In this document: in pieces, positions 11,620 through 22,631 of the stretch
Layout: every line of letters begins with the position of its first letter
How positions within the stretch are numbered: the stretch's first letter is position 1
NCBI RefSeq assembly: GCF_022539665.2
Contig: NC_081333.1
Coordinates: 11,716,971-11,780,970 of the forward strand
From: Daphnia carinata
Lineage: Eukaryota; Arthropoda; Branchiopoda; Diplostraca; Daphniidae
Length of the DNA stretch: 64,000 nucleotides
Direction of reading: 5' to 3'
Program-made: the position numbers and the translations under genes
Notes under the pieces: generated by a model
Databases searched by the model: none
Seen by the model: only the letters and a program-made list of their open reading frames with translations
What the model was told of the DNA's origin: nothing

Positions 11620-12093
11620 AGCGAATAGACACAACCTGTACTTTCAAATGTTTGTTACGTTCTAATCCTATTTTCAACTGCGAAATCCCGGTTACAACCG
11701 TTTCCTCGGTTACGAATGCCTTTAACCTTGATGAATAATACAGTTAAAAATCGACCGCCGTTGGTCAATTCCTTTTCATTCGAAGGACGCCTGGTTATCA
11801 GTTTCCATTCTAAAACCACAGCCAACAAGGTCATTAAAAATCTAAGATTTAGGCCTCAAATAAACATTGCCATATGGAGAAGAAAAATCTATGAACGCAC
11901 GCCACGATTGGCACATGACTATAGATTGTGATTTCAAGGCCGCAGATAACTGAAAGCGGTTTCAACCTCTATTAATTTCCGCACGTTACAACCGCTTGGA
12001 AAAAAATGATATTGGGCCCAGCCCGCAATTGCACCATACATCTAAAATTGTTGTTACTTTGCACTAAATAGTTGAAGGCAGATGATGACGATT
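11620..12093. other. Spacer between DUSP23 and ASRGL1, part of the duplicated module
   Basis: This spacer separates DUSP23 and the end of ASRGL1, both transcribed to the left. The part from 11750 onward recurs at 33277-33600, and from 11938 onward at 35426-35560; the whole recurs inverted at 40700-41160. An open frame at 11716-11931 is kept in some copies but has no recognisable product. Confidence 0.5.
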
Positions 12094-13291
12094 TCAGGCC
12101 ATCTTTTCAATGTTACATTCATTTGGATCGAGACCCCACGATAAGACATCCGCTTTGGCAATTGCCCACGCCATTCGTTCGGTAGTGAAGTGAAAAGCAG
12201 GTTCACCGGAAGCGCTGATGCAAATGGCGCCGCCTGCACCTTTTACTCTTGAATTCATTAACTGTAGGGATTGCTCGACAGCTTCTTGAGCTTTCATGCC
12301 TACAATTCCATATGGGATATAATGGTGTTGTGTTGCCAGATGATGGATAAATATGAAAATTTACCGCTTTCCATCAAGCAGATTATATGTTTGGCTAAAC
12401 ATATTTTTATGATAGATTCTCCATGGCCAGTACAGGACACGCCACCAATTTCGTCAATTGCATAAGTTCCACTTCCTGGAATAATCAGAAGCTGAATCAG
12501 ATGTTTCATTTATGGTTGAACATAGCATTACCTATTAGAGGACTATCTCCAACCCGGCCTACTCTTTTACCGGTGATACCTCCTGTGGATGTCGCGGCTG
12601 CAATTCGACCGTTGGCGTCCATGGCAACAGCTCCGACAGTGTCATGTCCAAGTGGCAGTGCATTGATTCTAAAATAATTAGCTTTCAATCAGCTGATGCA
12701 CAAATGAATGAATAGTACTTACTGGTTGTTAAATAAAGAATCTACAGCACTTTTATATTTTTCAAAAGTTTGCCATTCATCAAGACACGCTTCAGTGACC
12801 AAACTTGATGGGTCTACGCTGGGTACATTGCACTCATTGGCAAACATATTTGCTCCTTCACCCACAAGCAAGCAATGGTCAGTTTGTTCCATAACCATCC
12901 GAGCTAAACAAATTGGGTTGCTAATATTTGCCACTGCTGCAACAGCTCCTTAATTAGAATATCTTGAGCGTGAGATGACAAATTGCTGTCAGCATAGTCT
13001 AAATATTTGGAAATTACCAGCTTTCAGAGAAGTGCCATCCATAATAGAAGCATCCATTTCAATTAAACCAGCAGCATTCAAGCATGAACCTTTCCCTGCG
13101 TCAAATACTGGTTCATCTTCAAGAATAACAACTGCCGCTTCAACAGCATCAAGAGCTGAACCACCATGTTTCAAAATGTCATAAGATTTTTTAGCCGCTA
13201 ACTTGACCCCATTTCTGCTTGCATCACTAATATTTTCAGGGATTGCCCAGGCCCCCCCATGAATTACTACAACAGGCTCTACTTTATTCAT
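12094..13291 (-). CDS. ASRGL1: ASRGL1-like isoaspartyl peptidase/L-asparaginase, copy 1 (intact)
   Basis: Five exons (13291-13018, 12948-12723, 12668-12532, 12475-12365, 12299-12094) give 317 residues. The protein begins [13 protein letters not shown] and has the [13 protein letters not shown] loop. The nucleophile region is [11 protein letters not shown], where the Thr becomes the new N terminus after self-cleavage in this Ntn-hydrolase family. [10 protein letters not shown] and CTGHGESI form the substrate site. Length and motif order match animal ASRGL1, which removes isoaspartyl residues and hydrolyses asparagine. A mitoregulin-like reading frame ends 41 bases upstream on the same strand, with no good splice acceptor between, so both may share one mRNA. 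The exon 2 acceptor (ATTAAG) is weaker than in the other copies. Confidence 0.88.
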
Positions 13292-13332
13292 AACAAAAAA
13301 TTAAATTTTATATGGAACTCAATAATATGTCT

Positions 13333-13503
13333 TTAATTTGACTTAGATAACAATTCGATTTCTTTCTGGGTTTCTAGTAACTTGTTGGCTAGTCTCTCCC
13401 GCCTTCGTTTCAACCACTCGATCCGCCAACCTTTCAACTTGTACCCAATAAAAACGCCACATAAGAATGTTAAAATACAGGCTGCTTTAGTTGCGTCCCC
13501 CAT
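13333..13503 (-). CDS. MTLN: Mitoregulin-like single-pass mitochondrial microprotein, copy 1
   Basis: An ATG-started frame of 56 residues, the same length as vertebrate mitoregulin. A hydrophobic segment (CILTFLCGVFIGYKL, about residues 9-23) is followed by a strongly basic stretch (WLKRRRERLANKLLETQKE) and a short tail, exactly the layout of that family. Mitoregulin sits in the inner mitochondrial membrane and supports respiratory complexes and lipid oxidation (family knowledge). The frame is kept in all four copies in the window despite substitutions and a 12-18 bp indel in one of them, which supports real coding function. Confidence 0.65.
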   Translation of the reverse strand: MGDATKAACILTFLCGVFIGYKLKGWRIEWLKRRRERLANKLLETQKEIELLSKSN

Positions 13504-14246
13504 AGATCCGGTTATCACAGAACACTAAAGCACGCGACACGAAATAGGAGATGAATTTTGACGATTTAATGAAAACAAGTTTTGAAGAGGGAGATAGCAG
13601 ACGAATATTGCATCTCTAGCGTCATGGCAACCGCGATTTTTCTTTTTCTTTTCGTTTTTTTTTTTTTACATCTTACAGAAAAAAAAACATTGTACAGGCA
13701 GATTTGGAAATACCGACGGTCAAATAAAAAGAATAGATAAATTAGATATTTTCACTATTTTTGTAATTACCTCACGCCGTGTTTTTCCCATTCAAGATCT
13801 CACAAGATATGACAATTAATAGCAGGACGAACGCTTTAAATCATTAAAGGATCTGGCATTGAACGATCGTGCAATTTCAAGTTTGTATTAACCATTCTAC
13901 GATAAATCCAGGAATGAATTAGAAAGACAAAAAAATCAAGAGGGATCGTTTAGTTCCTCTTAATAATGCCTTCGATGAACTCCGTAATGTGGAGTGTAGC
14001 TACACCCTTTTTTCAAGAAAACTCATTTTTGCCACATTGTTTCCCCAAATGAAACATTCATGTGTTTGCTTGCCAATTAGTAGTGCTACAAAAACGCTTA
14101 TTACTGGCCTACCAGTAGCGCGGTCTATAATGCCGATTAAAAGTTATATACAGCCTAAGGGCAACGGAAAAAGGAGGTGAAAATAAATGGTGTTCAGATC
14201 CCCTTGGTAAACCAAAAAGAAAACCTAGCCCTTACTGATAAGTCAG
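13504..14246. other. Intergenic region, nothing recognised
   Basis: AT-rich DNA with poly-A and poly-T tracts. It should hold the promoter of the mitoregulin/ASRGL1 unit on its left and the 3' end of the next gene on its right. The duplicated module ends at about 13587, where the copies diverge. No gene is supported. Confidence 0.5.
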
Positions 14247-14913
14247 TTAGTTAATGACGTAGAAATCGTCTCCGTTGTTGCTGCTGTTGCCCGTACCGAA
14301 GGAAAGCGTTCGCTGGTGAACAGGTTGGCCTCTCCACTGATCCCAAACTTGAATTCCTTGCGAATTTTGACCGACGTAAATTGCAACATGCCCACATTTC
14401 TTAGGTCTATTGCAATTGCTGCCGACGAAACGATCTCCGTTCGTAAAAGATGCAATTCCTGTGCCAACGCGTATTTTTGCATTTTTTACCCTAGGTCCTC
14501 TCTTCCATTGCGACGTAGAACGGTGATCTCCAGAACATGTCTACAAAGTAATATCTCGATCTAGGTTACATGACACAGCTAAAAAAATGAATAGTAACAC
14601 CTTGTAAAAAGAGACGCATTCGCCGCTAAACGTGCCCCAAGGATCAGCTACTACTTTGCCGCTGTAAGCTCTTGGGTTAGAACATCTTCCTCCAATGCTC
14701 TGATCAATTATGGTAATCACCAAAACCGTAAGGATGAAGAATTTCATGGCTGACCTGCCAAAAGAATTTCACGTATTCAACAAAGTAGAATTAGTAAACT
14801 TTTTCTTTTTTTCTCAGTGTCTTTAAGAACAAAAAGTATTATACACATTACACGGAAAAATAGAAATAAAAACGAATGATGCAAATGAATAAATACAACG
14901 ATTATTACCTCAT
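14247..14913 (-). CDS. Secreted BPSL0067-like (NlpC/P60-CHAP type) protein
   Basis: Main exons 14747-14601 and 14540-14247 join in phase 0 to 146 residues. A further small exon (14913-14909, ATGAG) splices to 14754 and would add four residues in frame (MRSA). A signal peptide (MKFFILTVLVITIIDQSIGG) precedes the mature chain. Conserved elements are GECVSFYK (likely catalytic Cys), SQWKRGPRV, GTGIASFTNGDRF, CGHVAIYVGQ (likely His) and GIQVWDQW. This order is what I know from the mainly bacterial BPSL0067 family, related to papain-like cell-wall amidases. A role in digestion or antibacterial defence is inferred. The family naming is from memory and should be confirmed. Confidence 0.7.
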
Positions 14914-14960
14914 GCAGGGCTAGTTTTCAAATGAACTGATTGCATTTCGAAAAACCGTGC

Positions 14961-14969
14961 TTTTTATAC
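14961..14969 (-). promoter_or_regulatory. TATA-like box of the BPSL0067-like gene
   Basis: The minus strand reads GTATAAAAA about 50 bases before the upstream ATG at 14913, consistent with a short first exon starting near 14935. Confidence 0.45.
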
Positions 14970-15533
14970 GTGGTGCTATTGCAATATTTTGTTGAATCAG
15001 CCATTTTGTAGACGTCGTGCCGTCATTCCCATTGGTAGAACGCAGTTGGTTCTACTGTGTGTGTTTCCTTACTTGACAAAAATTCTTGAGCCATGCTTTC
15101 ATCACGCAATAGAAAATCCAAGAAGATCGGGTTTCGCTTTAAAATAGTAACAATACATAACACAATTTCTGGTGTTATTACTGACGCAAGCAGACAACAA
15201 ATTGGCGAGACATAAAAAAATAAAAATAAAATAAAAAAATAGAAACAAATTTTAAAAAAGGAAAAAGAAAACACAAAAATACTGCGTTATCGAAGAGATT
15301 CGGTCGTTTGAATGTTAACTGACTTTGGAGCACAAGCTCCCAGAACAACGTATTTAGTCTTGCTTTCGTTTTAAGTTGGTAAAGAAAGTCAGCTTCTCTC
15401 GTCAGTAAGTTTTGATACTTATTTAATTTTAAAGTGATTTACTCATTCGCAAATTTTTTTTTTCGAACACGAAATAGGTCAGCCAATATTCGATTGAAAA
15501 CTTGACATTCTTTGGAGTCGTTGATAGTTTAAA
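14970..15533. other. Intergenic, nothing recognised
   Basis: AT-rich spacer between the BPSL0067-like gene and the end of NPC2 gene B. Open stretches are low complexity. No RNA gene or repeat is evident. Confidence 0.45.
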
Positions 15534-16351
15534 TTACAGTAGATAAACGGGGACTTCGAAGCAAACGATAACGTTGTCGTTATCGCCGAGAAGGCTCCAG
15601 ATTGCCTTTGCGTTCACCTGAATATTACAGACACAACGTTTAAAACATCGTTCTTTTGCTTACTAATGCTAGTACATGGGTGCGAAGGAATCTGTTAGCT
15701 TTCTTTACTTGTAACAAGTAAAACTTACCGAGGGGAAACTAGTTGATAGAACCAGAAGAGTGTTCATGGTAATGGGCTCAGACACGGTAACTGGGCAATC
15801 GCCGACTTTCACGTCCTCACAAGCAGGTGGGAAATTGCCTGGCCTACAAGTTGATTGTTAATAAATCTGTTGTTCAGGGAAAATTAATGGATTTTAATTA
15901 TTTTAGCATACCAAGGAAGGGTGACACCGCTAATAACGCCCTTCACATCGGTGGTCAACGTGTTGGTGGGATCAGCTATTCAAATGAAATGAAAATGTCA
16001 CAGCCTGTTTTATCGAATTTAGAAAAAATCGTTTCCGTCCGTACTTGCAGTGAAATCGTATTCGACAGAGACGTTTGTTCCACGGTAAACGATGCAAGGA
16101 AGGGCATTGCAACCCGGGACGCGCACAGCGGTCAGAGCGGCAGTTGAACCTAAATTGATAACACAGATTAAGAAGGAAAAAAACGATAGTCAGCAACGAA
16201 CAAAATCGACTTGGATGCACGATCGAATGGTATAAAAATAAAAAATAAAAACTGAAATTGAAAAAAAAAATCCATTACCGCAATCCCTGAAGGGTGTGGC
16301 TGAGACAGCGACAAGAAGGAAGGCACAAGCGGCGATGGCTACTTTGAACAT
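15534..16351 (-). CDS. NPC2-like secreted lipid-binding protein, gene B
   Basis: Five exons (16351-16279, 16149-16045, 15975-15912, 15843-15729, 15617-15534), of exactly the same lengths as gene A, give 146 residues. The signal peptide is MFKVAIAACAFLLVAVSA. The mature chain has TPFRDCG, VPGCNALPCIVYRGTNVS, CEDVKVGDCPV and IWSLLGDNDN, then IVCFEVPVYLL. The Cys pattern of the ML domain is complete. It is clearly more diverged from genes A and C than they are from each other, so it marks an older tandem duplication. It has no obvious TATA box. Confidence 0.9.
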
Positions 16352-17555
16352 TTTAAATGTTGTCTTTCCGTTCGGCGTTGCAGCGAATGAAGTGACTGAC
16401 TGGAAGAAATGGCTACCCTTTTTCTATCACCTCAGTTTCGCGATGCTTATCATTTCGAATTGTCATTGCGTTAAACCACGTCAAAGTATTTGCTCCTGTC
16501 GTGTCAACGAATCCTATAAAGTATGTGGATAAGGAAGTACAATCGATTATTTTTTTTTCCATTTGTTACCGTATTTCGAAGTCCATAGGTTGTTTGATGA
16601 ACAATAACGTACGTTTTTGTTACGCAAACGGATAGGAAAATGTAGCCTATCGATTCAGGAACTGACAGGGAAAGTTAGTTGTGACACGTATTCTATCACC
16701 ACAATAGTTTGGGTGTATTTCATTACCCCAAGTTACGTAGATCGCGGTACTCATCCAGATAATGAAAAATATTGGTGTCAGCCTGGCATATGTTCTTATG
16801 ATGCGTATCGATAGAAGCGAAAATAATCTCTTCCGTATTCACTGTCTAGACTAATCAAATGGGGCAATTTTTTATTTGCGGGGGGGGGGGAGAACGTTAC
16901 AGTCATTTGATTTGAGCATGAAATAATTTTGTTTTCTCTCTAAACACAATTGAAAGTGGCAAAGTTTTGTATACGTTCCCTTTTCTTTGCCTCGAGATTC
17001 CCATTCAGAGTTTTGTGCTCGTCTTACCATTGAAATCCGCTTACAGAGGGTTTTAGTGCATTACTATAAGTACAAATCGAATTACGTTCAAGCGAGAGCG
17101 ATCCCTTCAGTCGTTGTGTGGTTTTTATTATGTTGGAATGTTGGACAGCCTAAACGTCCCAAACTTCAGTAGCTGAAAATCCTTTCCTATTGGATAATTT
17201 TTTTTTTTTAGATTAGACATGGGTGGCAAAAAGGAGGAGAAATGCTTCGTCATAAATTCAAAAAATTTTCAAGAAAATTCCTTTCATACCTAAAAAGTCC
17301 ATGTATGATATTCATCGCTGCAATGCCAACGAAGTGAAACATCTTTAGAGCCATTTAAGTACCCAGCTTCACCAACACTCTGAACGTAAAGCACAAGTTG
17401 TTCTTTAGTAAGAGAAGCAGCTCATACCTTAATGGTAATGCACTTTCAGTGTTTTTCAACTGTAGGCTCACTCTTCAATTCTGTAACACTTCCAGATTTT
17501 ACTTGAACCCTCGCTAAAATTCTGTGAATGCAAAATAACAGCATTAAAAATACTT
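16352..17555. other. Intergenic, nothing recognised
   Basis: Upstream of NPC2 gene B. Only short, unconvincing open frames occur. A run of ten G lies near 16880. No repeat copy elsewhere in the window was noticed. Confidence 0.45.
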
Positions 17556-17559
17556 TTTC

Positions 17560-17765
17560 AATAGACAAAAAACCGAAAAGTACCTAATCCATGTTTTATG
17601 TTGAACTCACGCCATTTCTGGGTTTCCGTACCACACCCATTTTCGGACCAAATACGGTCCCACAATTCTTCAGTTCCTTCGCTGCATGGACTTATTATTA
17701 ACGATTCTTTTAGTACAGCACTAACAGAATTTAACTTTAACACACTGTCAGGTGGTAGACTGAAT
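17560..17765 (-). pseudogene. Isolated exon of an unidentified protein (better copy)
   Basis: On the minus strand, after a TTATTCAG acceptor, an open stretch encodes LPPDSVLKLNSV, then CSEGTEELWDRIWSENGCG and TETQKWREFN. It ends near a possible donor (TTAG|GTACTT). A second, broken copy lies at 8086-8275. No adjoining exons are evident here, so it looks like a gene fragment carried by a repeat. I do not recognise the domain. Confidence 0.4.
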
Positions 17766-17814
17766 AACTATACAATAAATAATTGTGTGTTAAAATTCAT
17801 ACCATCGGACTAAG

Positions 17815-19750
17815 CGGACCCCCACGTCCCCTTTCCGGCCAGAGCCCTCCAAACGTCGGTATATGTTATTTTTATATATACCGTACAGTAGGGGCATGAC
17901 CCCCTACGGGCTTATTACGAGTCAAGGGGAAACGGGGCTACGGAAAGGAAGGGAGCCCAGATATGCACTTCAATTTTTAAATAATTAATACCGTAATACG
18001 CGGGAATACACAGGCGACTGATGGAGGGAAATCCAATTCCGTACTTCAAATTATTATAACTTTTCGTTATCACATCCCAACCAGAAACCTTCGCAGGTTC
18101 ACTATTGCTATTAATCTAAATTAAGAAAATAAAACATAGATAAGCATAAGACGTTCTTATTGATATCGCTTACATGGTAGATAAATTCATCATCTGCCAT
18201 ATTCCTGTAGATTCCTGGCAGGAGCTTCTAAAAGGCTATGCAGTTGCAAATGATCACCATAGCCAAAACTTGAATACGAAAGTTTGGGAGAACCTTTCGT
18301 GTTGGCCACAGAGACCTTCCATGGGCTTTCCGATTGGACGTTCCATGCACCTTAAAAAAAAAAAAGAAAGGTTACATGGTTGGTTGTTTTGATCACTAAA
18401 CGTGAAGGTAAAGAAGGTACATGGTCTCGGCAGTCTTGACGACAATTTCCATTATAACCTTATATCACCTCATTTTATGGAAAAAGAATTTCGTAGGCGA
18501 CAGTTCAGAATAGAAAATGGTTGCATTCAAATCTTTTGACAGGTGGGATTAAGGAATGTCGCCTTAGGGAGTGCAAACCGCGGTTTTCAAAACTATTAAA
18601 TGTTTGTTAGCCATTGAAAGATTGCTGGCTGACGCAGACAATCGTTTGGGATATGATTAATGAGCTGCTTCGTGGGTAAAGCTCGTTTTTTTTAGTCCTC
18701 TCCAGGATGACATGAATTCCAGCATGTTCTACACATGTATCAGCACTTAGCGATACACCAATTAAAACAATAAAAAAATTTGAAATAGTACCACCTTTTA
18801 ATGTTTTTGACTCCATGATTCATCTTCGTTGCAATTGTGAAGGCAAGACAACTGACCTATGGTGATTTATTCATCTCACTTGCCATAACCGTTTTCCCAA
18901 TGTATCAGCTATTCTGCCAACAGTAGTTTACTAATACAACAATGACGATTAAAATTAGAAAACTAAGCAAACTCAGCAGAAAAGCATAAAGCACCAGGGA
19001 GTAACATTTTGCATGTTGACGAAGAATCCTTGGTTTATCATGTACATGGCAGAATATCCACATTGCCTGGATGGCGCAATCCTTTGCGTAATCACAAAAA
19101 CAGTAACTAAAACATATTGAATTGAAACAAAATTTAAATGAAGTTTTACCCAACAGTCGGCTGCACCTCTGAATTCCAAAACTACGTCTACACATTCATA
19201 TCAAGCTTTTCCAGCATGTCTCACCTTTGGCATGTGTTTAAATCATTCCTTCAAAAATTTTAAATAAATGTAAATAAAGTAAACAATTGATATTTATGTG
19301 ACGTCGGAGTACCATTTGGCTGTCAAGCATTCCATACAAGATAGGCATTTTGAAGAATCAGTGGCAGCAATCAAGTGCTACAATTTGAATATGGGCTAGG
19401 TGTTATAGTCGCTGAGGGCTCTCAATCCCTAAACTAAACCTTGCTCACTGATGTGACATTCTATAAAAGGATTTAAATCTTAATTAATGAGACATGCAGG
19501 ATACTGTATAAAATTATAGTAAAGATGGTACCAAATGCTGAGTTACTAGAAATTTTGCGTGGGAAATCTCCAACTGACCATGTGAAACATAAGTCAGCTG
19601 TACTGCATTTGCAAATCCATTGTTCAAGTAACCATAGAAGCAGTGTTTCCACTTTCCGCAAAGTGGTATCCCTAGAACGTTGCCAGACTGGGGACATAAA
19701 TCCCTATTTAAAAAAAAATAAAATCCCCAGAAAAATCCCTGTTACTTTCA
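17815..19750. other. Low-content region with weak open frames
   Basis: Only fragments are seen. A plus-strand frame at 18174-18360 (MVDKFIICHIPVDSWQELLK) and a minus-strand frame at 18905-19195 ending in a strong membrane segment (LVLYAFLLSLLSFLILIVIV) might be remnants or exons of genes. Neither has a family I know nor convincing splice partners. Confidence 0.35.
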
Positions 19751-19754
19751 TGGC

Positions 19755-20445
19755 ATACTCAGAGTCATAGAAACCTGGTTGCTCCACGGTGTGTGTAAAT
19801 GCTACAAGGGTTTGCGGGGACTTGTGGTCGAATTCTGGCAGTTTTATAGCGAACCTAGCGGTTTTGGTGGAGTACTACGCGGTCCCAACCAAATGGAATC
19901 AGTAGCCGTAGAACACCCCTCCAGCGTTTTGTACTTAGAGTAGTCGGATGGCCAAGTCAAGCGTGTCTTTCAAGCATGGCCTACTATAATAACGTCCTGT
20001 CAGTGTCAGCGCGCAATACTTCTTGCGCAAAAAAGTTAATTGACAGAGGCGTAATAGATATGATACTAATATAAAATTACGTAATATAAAATTTTAATAC
20101 AGAATTGAAATGAGTGGAAAAACAGTGGAAAGTGGAACCTAGCGCAGCGTGTGGTCAGCATACGTTGGGAAATGGAAAAAAGATAATCCAACTACTGGAT
20201 TCGAACTCGGGCCTCCCGCATTGCAGTCGTAGGTGCTATCCGCTAGACCCAACAACTGATATTTAATGTCGTATCCCTTACGATTTTATTGCAGGATGGC
20301 AGGATATCTCTAATTCTAGTCAACAGATGGCTCTCCGACGCTGCCAGCTCCGCCCACAAAGGGGCGGAAATTTCGACCACAAGTCCCCGCAAATCCTTGT
20401 GGCATTTACACACACCGTGGAGAAACCAGGTTTCTATGACTCTGG
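19755..20445. repeat. Long inverted-repeat element
   Basis: 19755-19835 (starting ctcagagtcatagaaacctg) is found inverted at 20362-20445 with few mismatches. The arms are about 80 bases and the spacer about 520. A piece in the spacer (cctactataataacg, 19980) recurs just outside the right arm (20459). This looks like a fold-back or MITE-type non-autonomous element. The spacer also holds a tRNA-like sequence (see next entry). Confidence 0.7.
20178..20256 (-). repeat. tRNA-derived SINE-like sequence
   Basis: The minus strand has a good Pol III A box (TAGCGGATAGC) and, about 35 bases on, a B box (GAGTTCGAATCC), ending TAGTTGGATT. The arms do not pair as a proper cloverleaf and the acceptor stem fails, so this is a tRNA relic or a SINE head, not a working tRNA. 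Confidence 0.55.
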
Positions 20446-21110
20446 CATACTCACATGGCCTACTATAATAACGGCCTGTCAGCGCGCAATACCTCCAGCG
20501 CCTAAAACTGCATTGAGGGGCGTAGTACCCCAACTAACGAACCTAGGGCCAGCTTACGGTAGGAAAGGGAAAAAAGAAATGACTGAGGCGATTCTCCAGG
20601 GGTCTCCAGCTCATTCTCTATTAGCTACTTACAACTCTTCATGCTTGAACTTCATCAACAACTTCATCAACAACAACAGAGATACAAAAAGAAGAACAAC
20701 AAAAACTTACGGGTAGCGAATTGGGTCACATATCCCGATGATAAGCTCCCTGCATCCACGAGCCGTCTTTCAGGCCGTGGGGAGGCTAACGAACAGCCTA
20801 CGTTCAACGATCACCTCTTCTCTACCTTTCAGTTTGTGGTTCGATCTTCAAGGTAGTGAACAGTACTACAGATCGATTTTTAGCCTGGCAAGGCTATTTT
20901 TGCCATTTTTAGCCTGGCAAGGCTTTTTTTGGTGTGCCATTTAGCACCTTTATAGTAGGCATGGCTCTTCTTCTTTCTCTTTTCTTTTCTTTCTTCTTGT
21001 TTTCTCTCTTCTTTTTTTCTTTCTTGAAGGCGTAGAATCTTGCGACTTGATCTGTTGTAGAAGCTTGCGTAATGCTGAAAATCTGATGAATCTTGCGTAT
21101 CTTGATATGA
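20446..21110. other. Repeat-rich intergenic DNA
   Basis: Contains short direct repeats (tagcctggcaaggc twice near 20881 and 20911) and a long pyrimidine-rich tract (ttcttctttctctt type, 20965-21030). No gene is supported. Confidence 0.45.
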
Positions 21111-21117
21111 AGAATTG

Positions 21118-21212
21118 GAGGGGGGTTTTGCGGCGGTGTCGGGGCTTGAACACGGGGCCTTCAGAATGCGAAGCGAAGGTGGTAACCACTGTGCCAGGAC
21201 CGCACATCTCAA
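21118..21212 (-). repeat. tRNA-derived SINE
   Basis: The minus strand reads as a degenerate tRNA: TGGCACAGTGGTTACCACC (A box), an anticodon-like arm with CCTTC/GAAGG pairing, and GTGTTCAAGCCCC (B box). A pyrimidine/A-rich tail follows downstream. This is the standard head of a tRNA-SINE. Confidence 0.65.
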
Positions 21213-21267
21213 ACAAACTTATTTTTCATCGACCTTCGTTCTAATACCGGAGCTATATAATATGTGA

Positions 21268-21360
21268 CTAATAGTGGTGTCGCGCTGTGGTAGGGCGCTG
21301 TGGTATAGCACTGAGATCATACGTCGACTGTCCGTGTTCGGTTCTGATAGACGCCATTGC
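21268..21360 (+). repeat. tRNA-like SINE fragment
   Basis: Plus-strand sequence with GCGCTGTGGTAGGGCGC and a B-box-like CGTGTTCGGTTCTG. It resembles the tRNA-like heads in the array at 31300-33000. Confidence 0.4.
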
Positions 21361-21815
21361 TTCAAAATGTTTTTTATTATTTTTATAAATGTAAATAAAA
21401 AAAATAAAATAACCCATTTTATTTATTTTAGAACAGTATTAAATCGAACACATTTTTAAAGCAATTAACCAGTGCCCGTCAAAGCCAAACAAGTTACCAG
21501 AAAAATTTAAATTGGCTATGGAAATAAAACCATCGGATTGCCCCATCATATTTGTTTAGTTAAGCAATAAAGATATGGTTTTTTCCAAAAATAATTGTCA
21601 TCGAACTTTCAACGTTATAAAGCCTCAAGAGAATCACAGCGTTTCCCAATGAACAGTGTGTTGCTCACCGAAGACCGAAGTAGAGAAAGGAACAAATTCA
21701 TTTCAAGGAACTCGGTGAAATTTATTAAATCGCATGGATTTGAAAGAAACCTTGACATGCATGTAAGAAAGCACTCTATGAAGTTGCCTTTGGCAGAAGA
21801 CGTGGATCGCTTGAT

Positions 21816-22375
21816 TTATAGAAGTTTGACCGTTAGTTCGAAGCAAACAAGAGTGCTATCACTATCGTCGCGAAGTTCCCATATGGCTTTGGCGTTCACC
21901 TAAAATGGAAGGTGGAATGTAATTGCTTTCGAATTTTGAGTGGTATGTTTGGTCCACATGGTAAATCGCCTTTCAGGTAGGAAAAAACTGATTTTTTCAT
22001 TTCTTAACGCAAACAGTACTATTGAACGAAGCTTACCGAAGGGAAGGCAGAAGATAGAACTAGAAGGGTTGACATAGTAATGGGCTCAGCCACTGCCACA
22101 GGGCAGTCACCAACTTTTACGTCCTCGCAAGCAGGAGGAAATCTACCAGGCCTAATGATAAAACGTCAATAAAACGCGATGACTAACATTCTTGCACATT
22201 TTTGAAATCGCATACCAAGGAAGAGTTACGCCACCAATAACGCCTTTCACGTCGGTCGTCAATGTGTTAGTAGAAACCGCTATCCAATACGAAAATTACA
22301 ATAAATTAGGAGATTAAATTTAATTGTTATTAACGATTTGTTTTTATATACACACCTGAGACGAAATCATATTCG
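21816..22375 (-). pseudogene. Truncated NPC2-like gene (copy of gene A)
   Basis: Exons 5 (21816-21899), 4 (22037-22151) and 3 (22216-22279), plus the last 20 bases of exon 2 (22356-22375), are nearly identical to gene A at 9153-9714. The copy stops abruptly inside exon 2 at TTCG, where unrelated AT-rich sequence begins. Exon 1 with its signal peptide and most of exon 2 are missing, so the gene cannot make a secreted ML protein. The duplicated block starts upstream near 21660. Confidence 0.85.
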
Positions 22376-22631
22376 TATTATTTTTTTTTCCACTTCTTCC
22401 ACATTCTATACGAACTAAACATAAAAATACGATAATATAACTACACAAAGGTTAGAAGTTAATTTTGATATGTAACAGGTAATGGGATAATGGGACATGT
22501 CCCCTTGTTTGGACTTAGAAAATTTTTCAAGTAGGTGCAGCCTTTATTTTTTATTCAATATCGGTCGTAAGCGTATAACGAAGAGTTGTCTCACCATACT
22601 AATACACCATGGTTCAAGTAACCATATCCAA

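Noticed and set aside
11716-11931. Open frame kept in several module copies
   Set aside because: No start context, domain or splice partner, and copies 2 and 3 of the module truncate it; more likely untranslated or promoter DNA.
20178-20256. A functional tRNA gene on the minus strand
   Set aside because: A and B boxes are good, but the T-arm and acceptor stem do not pair, so a cloverleaf cannot form.
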